Shown here piece by piece: positions 19,233-27,571 of a stretch of DNA of 64,000 nucleotides. The notes beneath the pieces are model-generated. The model saw only the letters and a list, made by a program, of their open reading frames with translations. It had not been told where the DNA came from and searched no databases. Made by a program: the position numbers and the translations under genes. Source of the stretch: CBDDFN01 sp965227065 (GTDB lineage Bacteria > Pseudomonadota > Alphaproteobacteria > SPJN01); assembly GCA_965227065.1 (NCBI GenBank), contig CBDDFN010000014.1, forward strand, positions 44,212-108,211, in the 5' to 3' direction. Numbering within the stretch: position 1 is the stretch's first letter; each line of letters opens with the position of its first letter.

Positions 19233-21757
19233 GTGACTGGCTGACAGCCATCCGCTTTGCCCGGCGCGATTTGCGCGGCGGCTTGAAAGGCTTCCGTATT
19301 TTTGTGGCGTCATTGGCGCTCGGCGTTGCCGCCATTGCCGGTGTTGGATCGCTGTCATCAGCGCTGGTGCACGGGTTGGCCGGGCAAGGCCAGGCCATTC
19401 TGGGCGGCGATATTGAATTGAAACTCATCCACCGTGAGGCCAGCGCTGAGGAACGCGCCTTCCTGTCGGACAACGCCACCGCCATCAGCGAGGTAGCCAA
19501 TTTGCGGGCGATGGTCAAAAGCGCCAAGACCGACAAGCGGGCCTTGGTGGAACTCAAAGCAGTCGATGGCGTTTATCCGCTTTATGGGGAGATGAGCTTT
19601 GTAGACCAGCCTGATCTGACCTTGCCGCAAGCCTTGGGGCAGACAGGCGGATGGGGGGCCCTCGTTGAAGAAACATTGCTGACCCGGCTTGGCATTGCGG
19701 TGGGCGATACGATCACCATCAATGCGCTGGACGTGCCGGTTCGCGCCGTCATCGCCTATGAGCCCGACCGTGTCGCCGATGGCGTGGCGATCGGGCCGCG
19801 CGTGATGATCACCCAAGGCGCACTGTCCGAAACCGGCCTGGTGCAGCTGGGCAGCCTCATCCACCACGCCTATCGGCTGAAGGTGCCGGTGGGGCAGGAT
19901 CTGGGGGCGCTGGCTGAGGACATCAAAACCACATTCCCCGAAGCGGGTTGGCGGATCAATACGCGGGACAATTCCGCGCCCGGCATCCGCGCCTTTGTCG
20001 CGCGGACGGCCACCTTTTTGACCCTTGTTGGCCTGACCGCGCTGGTGGTCGGCGGGGTGGGCGTTGGCAATGCGGTTCGAAGCTGGCTTGACCGGCAGCG
20101 CGACACGATTGCGACGCTGAAATGTCTGGGGGCTGATGGCCGGTTTGTCTTCCGCGTCTATTTGATGGAAGTGGTGCTGATCGCTGCCATTGGCATTGCA
20201 ATCGGGTTGGTGCTCGGCGCGGCCATTCCGATTGCGACGGCGCAAAGTCTGTCGGCCATTCTGCCCATCCCCGCCGATGTCTCGATCTATCCCGCCCCGC
20301 TGGCGCTGGCGGCGGTCTTTGGGTTGCTGACCGCCTTGCTGTTTGCCTTGTGGCCCTTGGCGCAGGCGCGCGATATTCCCGCCGCGCATCTGTTCCGTGC
20401 TTTGGTCAGCCCAGCACAGAGCTGGCCGCAACCGCGTTATATGCTCCTGGCGCTGGGTTTGCTGGGTGGAATTGTCGGACTGGCGCTGGCGACCTCGGAA
20501 AGTGTTGAGCTGGCCGGCCTGTTCATCGCCGCCATTGTCGGGGCGTTTGTGGTCCTGCGCCTGTCGGCCTGGGGCGTTGAGGTGCTGGCCCGCCGGTCGG
20601 GCGGGGCGCGCAGCGTATTGCTGCGGCTTGCCATTTCCAATCTGCACCGGCCTGGCGCGCCGACCGGCTCCGTCGTTCTGTCTTTAGGACTTGGGTTGAC
20701 CGTGCTGTCAGCTGTGGCGCTGATCGAAGGCAATCTCAATCGCCAGATTACCGAACGGCTGCCGCAAGATGCGCCGAGCTTCTTCTTTGTCGATATTCAG
20801 TCGACCCAGGTGGCGGAGTTTGATGCGCTGGTGGACGCGGTGCCCGGCACCGCCGATCTCGCCCGTGTCCCCAGTTTGCGTGGCCGGATCATTGAAATTG
20901 ATGGCGTTCGCGCTGATCAGGTGCAGGTTGACCCCGATGCGCAATGGGCGCTGCGCGGCGACCGGGGACTGACCTATGCCAAATCTCCACCACCCAACTC
21001 GACCGTGGTGGACGGCGAATGGTGGCCTGAGGATTATAGCGGCCCGCCGCTGATTTCCTTTGATGCCGAACTGGCCCGCGGCATGGGCATCGGGGTGGGC
21101 GATACGCTGACTTACAATGTACTGGGCCGGAATGTGACGGGAACGATTGCCAATCTGCGCCTGATTGAGTGGACCGGCATGGGGATCAATTTCACCACCG
21201 TTTTTGCGCCGGGCTTGCTTGAGGCGGCCCCCCACACTCATTTGGCGACGGTCCGCGTTACGCCCGACAGCGAAGAGGCGCTGTTCAAGGCGGTCACGGA
21301 TGATTTTCCCAATGTGACGGCGGTGCGCGTACGCGATGCGATCAAGGCGGCCAATGATCTGTTGGGATCGCTGGGCGTGGCGGTGCGGGCCACCGGCGCG
21401 GTCACCTTGCTTGGCGGTATTCTCGTGCTGGCCGGGGCGATTGCAGCGGGCCACCGGGCGCGGGTTTATGATTCGGTCATGCTCAAAGTGCTGGGCGCCA
21501 CCCGGTCCGACATTGTGATCGCCTATCTGGTGGAATATGCGCTGCTGGGGCTTGCCACCGCACTGATTGCTGCAGTGATGGGCAGTGTCATTTCCTTCGG
21601 GGTGATCACTTTTGTGATGCAGGCCGACTGGCTGTTCTTGCCGGCAACTTTGGCTGCGACACTGTTCGGCGCGGTTGGCTTCACCATTGTTTTTGGTTTG
21701 TTCGCGACGGCCCATGCGTTGCAAACCCGTCCCGCGCCGGTTCTCCGAACCGCCTGA
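19229..21757 (+). CDS. FtsX-like permease family protein (YbbP-like)
   Basis: 842-residue inner-membrane protein. The N-terminal helix (about residues 25-45) precedes a large periplasmic domain, a three-helix FtsX block, two further central helices, a second periplasmic region and a final FtsX block, so it is a fused, two-FtsX permease as in YbbP. Together with the ATPase it forms a type VII mechanotransmission-like ABC unit thought to act on envelope lipids or lipoproteins with the TesA-like hydrolase; the substrate is unproven. Confidence 0.92.
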   Translation: MSDWLTAIRFARRDLRGGLKGFRIFVASLALGVAAIAGVGSLSSALVHGLAGQGQAILGGDIELKLIHREASAEERAFLSDNATAISEVANLRAMVKSAKTDKRALVELKAVDGVYPLYGEMSFVDQPDLTLPQALGQTGGWGALVEETLLTRLGIAVGDTITINALDVPVRAVIAYEPDRVADGVAIGPRVMITQGALSETGLVQLGSLIHHAYRLKVPVGQDLGALAEDIKTTFPEAGWRINTRDNSAPGIRAFVARTATFLTLVGLTALVVGGVGVGNAVRSWLDRQRDTIATLKCLGADGRFVFRVYLMEVVLIAAIGIAIGLVLGAAIPIATAQSLSAILPIPADVSIYPAPLALAAVFGLLTALLFALWPLAQARDIPAAHLFRALVSPAQSWPQPRYMLLALGLLGGIVGLALATSESVELAGLFIAAIVGAFVVLRLSAWGVEVLARRSGGARSVLLRLAISNLHRPGAPTGSVVLSLGLGLTVLSAVALIEGNLNRQITERLPQDAPSFFFVDIQSTQVAEFDALVDAVPGTADLARVPSLRGRIIEIDGVRADQVQVDPDAQWALRGDRGLTYAKSPPPNSTVVDGEWWPEDYSGPPLISFDAELARGMGIGVGDTLTYNVLGRNVTGTIANLRLIEWTGMGINFTTVFAPGLLEAAPHTHLATVRVTPDSEEALFKAVTDDFPNVTAVRVRDAIKAANDLLGSLGVAVRATGAVTLLGGILVLAGAIAAGHRARVYDSVMLKVLGATRSDIVIAYLVEYALLGLATALIAAVMGSVISFGVITFVMQADWLFLPATLAATLFGAVGFTIVFGLFATAHALQTRPAPVLRTA

Positions 21758-21780
21758 AATCGGTGCTTTGCGCACCGGTT
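21756..21780 (+). terminator. weak terminator-like hairpin after the FtsX permease
   Basis: CGGTGC (21761) pairs with GCACCG (21772-21777) around a five-base loop and is followed by GTTTG. The T stretch is short, so efficiency is doubtful. Confidence 0.4.
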
Positions 21781-21873
21781 TGCCTTGAAAAGGCCGCACT
21801 GCACCCTATTATTATGTCAGGACTGTTTGGTGCCCCGATGAAGGGGTATTTGTGAGATTATAGGAGCACAAAA

Positions 21874-22614
21874 ATGGCAACCGATCCGCGACTGCTTCAG
21901 GCGAAAGCCAAAGCTGACGCTTATGACCGCGCCCATGCTGAAGGCTATGTTGATGAGGGCCTGCGCTCTCACATGCTCAAGGTCTACAATTATATGGCCA
22001 GCGGCCTTGCGCTGACCGCGATTGTTGCGGCCGGCATGAACATGGCGAGCGAAAGCCTCGTGATGTGGTTTGCCACAGGCTACAATCTTCTGATCCCGTT
22101 CGGCGCGCTTTTGGTGCTGACCTGGTTCTTTGCCCCGCGCATGCTTTCGATGAGCACTATGGGCGCGCAGGCCTTGTTCTGGTCGGTCGCCGCGCTTTAC
22201 GGCGTCGTGTTCTCAATCTATTTCCTGATTTTCACCGGGGAGAGCCTTGCGCTCACTTTTGCGATCACCTCGGCCATGTTCGCATCGATGAGCTTGTGGG
22301 GTTACACCACCAAGCGTGACTTGACCGGCATGGGTTCGTTCCTCGCCATGGGTTCGATCGGGCTGTTGATTGCGATTGTCGCCAATATGTTCATTGGCTC
22401 GGAAATCCTGCACTTCGCCACCTCGGCGATCGGTGTTGTGATCTTCACGCTGATGACCGCGTTCAGCACCCAGAACATCAAGAGCCTGTATTTCTATCTT
22501 GAAGGCACGGACATGATGGAGAAAGGCGCGGTTTCGGGCGCGTTGCAGCTCTATCTCGACTTTGTCGGTATCTTCATCTTCCTCATTCAGTTCCTTGGCG
22601 TGGCGCGCGAATAA
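21874..22614 (+). CDS. Bax inhibitor-1/YccA family membrane protein
   Basis: 246 residues with about seven hydrophobic segments after a polar N-terminus of some 40 residues. The membrane core begins at L-K-V-Y-N-Y-M-A-S-G-L-A-L-T and includes the T-A-F-S-T-Q-N-I-K segment and C-terminal acidic/hydrophobic pattern of BI-1 proteins, which act as pH-dependent cation/calcium leak channels or protease-associated membrane factors. It is a monocistronic gene with a GGAGC ribosome site. Confidence 0.93.
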   Translation: MATDPRLLQAKAKADAYDRAHAEGYVDEGLRSHMLKVYNYMASGLALTAIVAAGMNMASESLVMWFATGYNLLIPFGALLVLTWFFAPRMLSMSTMGAQALFWSVAALYGVVFSIYFLIFTGESLALTFAITSAMFASMSLWGYTTKRDLTGMGSFLAMGSIGLLIAIVANMFIGSEILHFATSAIGVVIFTLMTAFSTQNIKSLYFYLEGTDMMEKGAVSGALQLYLDFVGIFIFLIQFLGVARE

Positions 22615-22637
22615 CGCCCCGTCAAACTGATGAAGAT

Positions 22638-22670
22638 ATGGCCCCGTCCGGTTTTACCGGGCGGGGTCAT
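22638..22670 (+). terminator. probable terminator after the BI-1 gene
   Basis: GCCCCGTCCGG pairs with CCGGGCGGGGT around a four-base loop, followed by CATTCATTTT. Its right arm touches the stop codon of the convergent DUF2794 gene. Confidence 0.55.
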
Positions 22671-23032
22671 TCATTTTCGATGATTTTGAGGCTTTTGCGG
22701 TCAAGCTCACGCAGGACGCTGGCGAGGTCATGGCCGCGTTTGAGGATCTGGCCCTGCTCACCTTTCAGCGCGAAGGCGCCCTGGCGTTTGGCGAGCTTGG
22801 GTGTCTTTTCGATTGTGTAGAGCGGGCGTTCCGACGCCCGGCGGAAAATCGCAAACACCGCCTGGTCCTTGGTGGCCGACATGGCATAATCGCGCCATTC
22901 GCCCTGGGCGACCATCCGGCCATAAATGCGCAAGATGTGACCAAGCTCGCGGCGGTCAAAAAAGATCTGCGCCGGGCTTTGATGGCTGGCGGGCTGGGCT
23001 GAGCCGGTGTGAAGCCGTGTGATATTGGTCAT
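22667..23032 (-). CDS. DUF2794 domain-containing protein
   Basis: 121 residues, matching the short alphaproteobacterial DUF2794 family: F-F-D-R-R-E-L-G-H-I-L-R-I-Y-G-R-M-V-A-x-G-E-W-R-D-Y-A in the first half and a basic C-terminus containing L-K-R-G-H-D-L-A-S-V-L. Function unknown. Convergent with the BI-1 gene. Confidence 0.88.
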   Translation of the reverse strand: MTNITRLHTGSAQPASHQSPAQIFFDRRELGHILRIYGRMVAQGEWRDYAMSATKDQAVFAIFRRASERPLYTIEKTPKLAKRQGAFALKGEQGQILKRGHDLASVLRELDRKSLKIIENE

Positions 23033-23137
23033 CCTTCAAAGAATGGCTGCTTCGGCGCGGGCTGGCAAGTCAGAAGGCGCATCTGAAAAAACTGTGGAAA
23101 AGTGAAAATGCCGCTTTTTGACCACATTTCGGCCCTG

Positions 23138-23298
23138 CGACGAACACACGGCAAGACCATCTTCATAACCGTAGACACGGCCCGGGTCGGTCGGTCCCTC
23201 AACAGCCCCCCAGCCCCCCAACTGGCTGATCCGGGCGTGTCCTACGCAAGCAGGTCCTTCACGGGACCCATGATGACAATAAGCGTTCCCCGATAGCT
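23138..23298 (+). ncRNA. ssrS: probable 6S-type regulatory RNA
   Basis: No protein gene explains the strong plus-strand terminator at 23300-23332, so a non-coding transcript must end there. The preceding 160 nt fold into a long rod: GAAC (23142) pairs with GTTC (23285), then CGTA/TACG and GACACGGCCCGGGTC (23174-23188) with GATCCGGGCGTGTC (23228-23241) form the apical arm capped by a C-rich loop, and a small side hairpin GGTCC-TTCACG-GGACC (23253-23268) sits on the 3' strand of a central open region. Length, rod shape, central bubble and 3'-side hairpin are those of 6S RNA, which sequesters housekeeping RNA polymerase. The identity is inferred from architecture; the ends are approximate. Confidence 0.5.
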
Positions 23299-23299
23299 T

Positions 23300-23332
23300 A
23301 AAGGGCACCTCAACCAGGTGCCCTTTTATTTT
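23300..23332 (+). terminator. strong intrinsic terminator of the 23.2-kb RNA
   Basis: AAGGGCACCT pairs perfectly with AGGTGCCCTT around a five-base loop, followed by TTTTATTTT. It may also serve the convergent DUF1223 gene, but the T-run is on the plus strand. Confidence 0.9.
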
Positions 23333-23350
23333 GCGCTGATGAGGAAGGTG

Positions 23351-24058
23351 TTAGCGTAGCGAAACGCTTTGGGCGCCCAGAATACGGCCGGAGCGCTTGT
23401 CCTGAATGAGGATGGCGCAACGGTCGGAGCCTTGCGCCCACATATCGATTTGCGGCAGGGCGATGGTTGTTGCGGTGCCGTCATAACGGCCGACCTGTTT
23501 CATGTCGCGGACGACATTGGAATAGGTCATGGTCCGGCCGCGGTTTTCGCCCCGTTTGATGGCCACAGTCTGGCTGCTGTCATACCGGACGACGAAAACC
23601 GCCGCATTGGCGGACTGTCCGGCCGCGCCGAGCTTGACGGTCAGCCCGCCATCGCCATTTTTTTCAACCGCGATGGAGACCGGCAGGGCAGAGGCCGTGC
23701 TGACAGTTTGAGACACAGCCCCGCGCTGATTGCCGACCACTTGGGCGGTGCCATTCACAACCAGTTGCGGTGTGTAGACCTGCGCGCCCAGCACCTTTTT
23801 GTACCAGCGCTGGCGTTTTGTGTTTTGTTCCCGGCCAAACGTGTCTTGCCAGCCCAGATAATCCCAATAGGTGACATGAAAGCTGAGCGCCAGCACATCG
23901 GGACGCTTGGCCAGATCGCTTAAAATCGCATCGGCGGGCGGGCAGCTGTTGCAGCCCTGGCTGGTGTAAAGTTCAGCAACCGCGCGTTCGGCCAGCGCGG
24001 GCGTCGCAATTCCAGCCGCCAGAACTGCGGTCCAGAGAATATGCTTGAGCGATTTCAT
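23351..24058 (-). CDS. DUF1223 domain-containing secreted protein
   Basis: 235 residues. A cleavable signal peptide (ending P-A-L-A-E) is followed by a thioredoxin-like domain with Y-T-S-Q-G-C-N-S-C-P-P-A-D, a C-x-x-C motif at the expected position, and V-T-Y-W-D-Y-L-G-W-Q-D characteristic of DUF1223. The C-terminal half is a beta-rich domain. A periplasmic thiol-redox role is plausible but unproven. The gene stands alone. Confidence 0.9.
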   Translation of the reverse strand: MKSLKHILWTAVLAAGIATPALAERAVAELYTSQGCNSCPPADAILSDLAKRPDVLALSFHVTYWDYLGWQDTFGREQNTKRQRWYKKVLGAQVYTPQLVVNGTAQVVGNQRGAVSQTVSTASALPVSIAVEKNGDGGLTVKLGAAGQSANAAVFVVRYDSSQTVAIKRGENRGRTMTYSNVVRDMKQVGRYDGTATTIALPQIDMWAQGSDRCAILIQDKRSGRILGAQSVSLR

Positions 24059-24118
24059 ACCCCAAGATGTGCCATGGCCGCCGATAAAGCACCAGTCACG
24101 TTGGGGTGAAAGTTTTTG

Positions 24119-24577
24119 TTACAGCGCGCCGGTCAGCGTGTAGCGCAGCAGATCGACCACTTGACCGGGGTGTTCCGCCACCGCCATGGCTGCACCATCG
24201 ACTTCTTTCAGGGCGTGGGTGAGCGCGGGGTCATGCAGCACCACCAGAGGCTTGCCGAGCGCTGCCGCGTAGCCGGCATCAAAGGCGGCGTTCCACTGCT
24301 TGTATTTGTCGCCAAAGCGGACGACGACAATGTCGGCGCGCTCGATGAAGGTGCGGGTGCGCAGGGCGTTGATCTTTGCGCCTTTGTGATCGCGCCAGAA
24401 ATCACGCTCTTCCTTGCCCAGAATGGCTTCGCCGCAATCATCGCTTGCGCCGTGATCGGTGACCGGCGCCAAAAGGGTGACTGCCAGTTTCTGGTCTTGG
24501 ACACCTTGCGCGATCTGGTCACGCCAGTCGGTGTGAATTTCGCCGGACAGATAGACGGTCAGGGATTGTTGGGTCAT
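24119..24577 (-). CDS. YtoQ family protein
   Basis: 152 residues, with the conserved start L-T-V-Y-L-S-G-E-I-H-T-D-W-R and internal D-F-W-R-D-H-K-G-A-K-I-N and V-V-V-R-F-G-D-K-Y-K-Q-W-N-A-A-F-D-A-G segments of YtoQ. The fold resembles nucleoside 2-deoxyribosyltransferases (Rossmann-like), but activity is not established. The ATG at 24577 is chosen because the family begins M-T; it is divergent from the DUF1491 gene 38 bp away. Confidence 0.88.
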   Translation of the reverse strand: MTQQSLTVYLSGEIHTDWRDQIAQGVQDQKLAVTLLAPVTDHGASDDCGEAILGKEERDFWRDHKGAKINALRTRTFIERADIVVVRFGDKYKQWNAAFDAGYAAALGKPLVVLHDPALTHALKEVDGAAMAVAEHPGQVVDLLRYTLTGAL

Positions 24578-24615
24578 TGTGGGCCTCACTCCTTCAGTTG
24601 CGCGGATTTATAGAA

Positions 24616-24957
24616 ATGAGTGCGCCTCGTCTCAAGGCCGGAATATTTGTGCGCGCCCATATCCGGGTTTGCGAAGTCGCCGGTGTCTTCGCCGTGATTG
24701 CCCGCAAAGGCGATGAAACAGCCGGCAGCGTGCTTCTTCGGATCAACCGGCTTGATGGCACCGGCCATCTGCTCAGCCCGTTCACCCATGAAGAGGGAGG
24801 CCGGGCCTGGCGCTACCGGGACGGCATCTCTCCGATTGCCGACGCGGTCATCGATGACATGATTGGCCGCGAAATCAGGCGCGACCCGGATTTATGGGTG
24901 GTTGAAATTGAAGACCGGACAGGCCGTCACTTTTTGACGGAGCCTGTGATAGGGTGA
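24616..24957 (+). CDS. DUF1491 family protein
   Basis: 113 residues. The pattern L-K-A-G-I-F-V-R-A-H-I-R ... G-D-E-T-A-G-S-V-L-L-R-I-N-R ... D-P-D-L-W-V-V-E-I-E-D matches DUF1491, a small alphaproteobacterial family of unknown function. The ATG at 24616 starts the conserved region; 24577 would coincide with the start of the opposite gene. Confidence 0.85.
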   Translation: MSAPRLKAGIFVRAHIRVCEVAGVFAVIARKGDETAGSVLLRINRLDGTGHLLSPFTHEEGGRAWRYRDGISPIADAVIDDMIGREIRRDPDLWVVEIEDRTGRHFLTEPVIG

Positions 24958-24979
24958 TGCGACCATGTGCGGCGTTTCT

Positions 24980-25014
24980 TGACACGTGCGTCATCTTTAT
25001 ATGACAAATTGTCA
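24980..25014. promoter_or_regulatory. tandem TGAC-N5/6-GTCA operators upstream of the desaturase operon
   Basis: TGACACGTGCGTCA (24980-24993) and TGACAAATTGTCA (25002-25014) are two inverted repeats with centres about 21.5 bp apart, ending 35 bp before the ATG at 25050. The same architecture precedes the PF10118 hydrolase gene at 12135-12172. Confidence 0.65.
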
Positions 25015-25049
25015 ATTAAGTCCGAAACGGGCAATTGGGGGAGATTGCG

Positions 25050-25469
25050 ATGGGTGAGTACATGCTGATCCTGGCACCGGTCGGGGTTTTGTTTCTGATT
25101 GGTCTGACCTGGTTTTTCGCCGGCTCGAAAAGCGCGTCTTTCGGCTCAGCCGATGATGCGCTGGCGCGGTTGCGGCAGGATTTTTATGATTTTGAACCGG
25201 CCGATCTGGTGATCGGTGCTGAAACCGGTCAGGTCGCGCTTGCGACGCCTGCAAATTCCGCGCAAGCGGGGGAAGTGGCGGTCGCATTTGCGGTCGGTGC
25301 AGATTTTGCGACGCGCTTGCTGCATCAGGGCGATGTGACCAAGCTGACGCGGGACGGCAATGCGGTCCAGTTTCGGATCAATGAATTCACCGGCAAGAAA
25401 GTCCGGATTGCGTTTGAGAGCGAGGAAGCCGCCCGGAGCTGGCATGAGCGTCTCGCCCAGTTGAGCTGA
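25050..25469 (+). CDS. hypothetical single-pass membrane protein
   Basis: 139 residues. One N-terminal membrane helix (about residues 5-22) is followed by a small cytoplasmic or periplasmic domain of mixed alpha/beta character (A-D-D-A-L-A-R-L-R-Q-D-F ... R-I-A-F-E-S-E-E-A-A-R-S-W). The ATG at 25050 has GGGGGAG upstream; a TTG at 25035 is in frame but overlaps it. It ends 4 bp before the desaturase gene, so it is the first cistron of that operon and may be an accessory or anchor for the enzyme (inference). I do not recognise a named family. Confidence 0.75.
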   Translation: MGEYMLILAPVGVLFLIGLTWFFAGSKSASFGSADDALARLRQDFYDFEPADLVIGAETGQVALATPANSAQAGEVAVAFAVGADFATRLLHQGDVTKLTRDGNAVQFRINEFTGKKVRIAFESEEAARSWHERLAQLS

Positions 25470-25473
25470 GGAT

Positions 25474-26439
25474 ATGATGGAAGAGCTGAACCTGCCTGAC
25501 GTCGTTACGATCGCCATTCCGTTTTTTGTCGTTCTGGTGCTGGCCGAGATTATCGCCTGGCGGCGGGGCACCAAGGCGGCCCATCAGGGCCGTGGCCTGC
25601 GGTTTGAGCCGCGCGATGCGGCCGCCAGCCTGTCGATGGGATTGGGCAATGTGGCGGTGAAGCTGTTCACCGGCGGGGTGATTTTCGCGGCCTATGTGGC
25701 GCTTTACGAAAACCGCTTGTTTGATTTGCCGGTCACATGGTGGATTTTCGTGCTCGCCTTCATTGGCGATGACTTTGCTTACTATTGGTTCCACCGGCTT
25801 GCGCATGAGCGCCGCTGGTTCTGGGCAAGCCATGTCATTCATCACTCAAGCCAGCATTACAATCTGACCACAGCCTTGCGGCAGACCTGGACCAGCACCC
25901 TGTCTGTGAGCTTTGTGTTCACCCTGCCGCTGGCCTGGCTTGGCTTTCACCCCGGAATACTGGCGTTCGTTTCGGGTCTTAATCTTATCTACCAGTTCTG
26001 GATCCATACCGAGGCGATTGACCGGTTGCCGCGCTGGTTTGAGGCGGTGTTCAACACGCCCAGCCACCACCGTGTGCATCACGCCACCAATCCGCGCTAT
26101 CTGGACTCCAACTATGCCGGGACGCTGATCATCTGGGACCGGATGTTTGGCAGTTTCGTTCCCGAAGTGGATCATGAGCCGCCCAAATATGGCATTGTCA
26201 AAAATCTCGGCACGTTCAATCCGCTCAAGATCGCCTTTCATGAATGGTGGGGTATCGCGAAAGACCTCGCCTCCGCGCGGTCCTTGCGTGAAGTGGCGGG
26301 CTACACGTTCGGCCCCCCGGGGTGGAGCCCTGATGGCTCGCGCAAGACCTCAGCCATGCTGAAAGAAGAATGGGCGCGGGTGCACGGTGCCGACGAAACC
26401 GCCGGACCCGCCAAGCCCGTCGCGCACCCAGCGGAGTAA
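25474..26439 (+). CDS. sterol desaturase / fatty acid hydroxylase family protein
   Basis: 321-residue integral membrane diiron enzyme. Its four hydrophobic segments frame the His clusters H107-x3-H111 (H-R-L-A-H), H120-x2-H123-H124 (H-V-I-H-H) and a later H-R-V-H-H, which coordinate two irons for O2-dependent hydroxylation or desaturation of a lipid. A conserved C-terminal block F-G-P-P-G-W ... D-G-S-R-K-T-S is shared with the paralogue at 57050. It is co-transcribed with the small membrane protein upstream under the tandem palindromes. The lipid substrate is unknown. Confidence 0.92.
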   Translation: MMEELNLPDVVTIAIPFFVVLVLAEIIAWRRGTKAAHQGRGLRFEPRDAAASLSMGLGNVAVKLFTGGVIFAAYVALYENRLFDLPVTWWIFVLAFIGDDFAYYWFHRLAHERRWFWASHVIHHSSQHYNLTTALRQTWTSTLSVSFVFTLPLAWLGFHPGILAFVSGLNLIYQFWIHTEAIDRLPRWFEAVFNTPSHHRVHHATNPRYLDSNYAGTLIIWDRMFGSFVPEVDHEPPKYGIVKNLGTFNPLKIAFHEWWGIAKDLASARSLREVAGYTFGPPGWSPDGSRKTSAMLKEEWARVHGADETAGPAKPVAHPAE

Positions 26440-26769
26440 AAGACAAAACGGGAGGGACATTGCGTCCACTCCCGTTCTCGTCTTCTATCGCGGGCGTGAT
26501 CCAGCCTCGAGGTTTTCACCGGGATCCGCCCGAAGGCACCGTACAGGCATTACGGCGTCGTAAGCATCACTGATCATAGACCAGTCACGTGGGGAAAGTT
26601 TGCGCCTCGTGCGGCCAGGAATCAAGCCCCTTGTCGTGCGCTGCAGCGTGGCTTTTCGCGTTCACGATATGACTTGGAACGCTTCTTGTTTTTGCCGCAC
26701 GCGTGGGCCCCTTGGCGGGTTCGCTGTGATTTGCAACACTCCCGCGCGATAGACATTTTGGGGGTGCTT
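26440..26769. other. 330-bp intergenic region before the crotonase gene
   Basis: It contains the terminator of the desaturase operon (26448-26486) and a short palindrome TTACG-GCGT-CGTAA (26550-26563). I see no further gene; in-frame sequence upstream of the crotonase GTG has no coding character. Confidence 0.5.
26448..26486 (+). terminator. terminator of the desaturase operon
   Basis: ACGGGAG-G-GAC pairs with GTC-CA-CTCCCGT around a five-base loop and is followed by TCTCGTCTTCT, a T-rich but interrupted tract. Confidence 0.6.
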
Positions 26770-27567
26770 GTGAGCTACCAGACATTAACCATCGAAAAGC
26801 GCGGCCAGACCGATTGGCTGACGCTCAACCGGCCTGATGCGTTCAACACGATCTCGCCGCAAATGTCGGACGAGTTGCAGGATTATTTCGGCGCGCTGTA
26901 CACCGATCATTCTGTCCGCGTGGTTGTCTTACGCGGGGCGGGCAAACATTTTTGTGCCGGCCTTGACCTGAAATCGGGTCAGCAGGATGACGAGTTGAGC
27001 ACCGGTCCCGCGGCGGGGCTGCGCAGCCAAAGACGGATTTCTGAAATCGTCATGCGCATGCGGCGCTGTCCCCAGCCCATCATCGGGCTGGTGCACGGGG
27101 CCGCCAGCGGCGGCGGCTTTGCCTTCGCACTTGCCTGTGATGTTTTGATTGTGGGCGAAGGCGCGCGCATGAATGTGGCCATGGCGCGCATCGGCATGAC
27201 CGGCAATGACATTGGCATCAGCTATTTCCTGACCCGGGCGCTGCCCCATTCGGTAGCCAATGAGCTGATGATGACAGGCCGTTTCCTGTCGGCGGAACGG
27301 GCGCATCAGCTGGGGCTTGCCAGCGAGATTTGCGCACCCGATGCGCTTGAGACCCATGGCGAGGCGCTGGCGAAAGATATGGTGCGCCTGTCGCCCATGG
27401 GATTGCGGCTGACCAAGGAAGGCACCAACATTGCGCGCGATGCCGCCTCGCTTGAAGCGGTTGTGGCGATGGAAGATCGTCAGCAAATCCTCACAACCCT
27501 GTCAGGCGATATGAAGGAGGGCGTGCTCGCTTTCCTCGAAAAACGCGACCCTGTCTATAAGGACTGA
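26770..27567 (+). CDS. enoyl-CoA hydratase/isomerase family protein (crotonase fold)
   Basis: 265 residues. The oxyanion-hole segments H-F-C-A-G-L-D-L (about residue 61) and H-G-A-A-S-G-G-G-F are present. At the place of the usual catalytic Glu the protein reads G-M-T-G-N-D-I-G-I-S-Y, so the reaction may differ from classical hydration. The GTG at 26770 follows a TTGGGGG ribosome site and begins the family homology. The carboxylesterase gene follows after 4 bp, implying an operon for ester or acyl-CoA breakdown. Confidence 0.88.
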   Translation: MSYQTLTIEKRGQTDWLTLNRPDAFNTISPQMSDELQDYFGALYTDHSVRVVVLRGAGKHFCAGLDLKSGQQDDELSTGPAAGLRSQRRISEIVMRMRRCPQPIIGLVHGAASGGGFAFALACDVLIVGEGARMNVAMARIGMTGNDIGISYFLTRALPHSVANELMMTGRFLSAERAHQLGLASEICAPDALETHGEALAKDMVRLSPMGLRLTKEGTNIARDAASLEAVVAMEDRQQILTTLSGDMKEGVLAFLEKRDPVYKD

Positions 27568-27571
27568 AGCG

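Noticed and set aside
23138..23298. Signal recognition particle RNA
   Set aside because: The conserved GGAAG tetraloop region and asymmetrical bulge of SRP RNA are absent; the rod with a 3'-side hairpin fits 6S RNA better.
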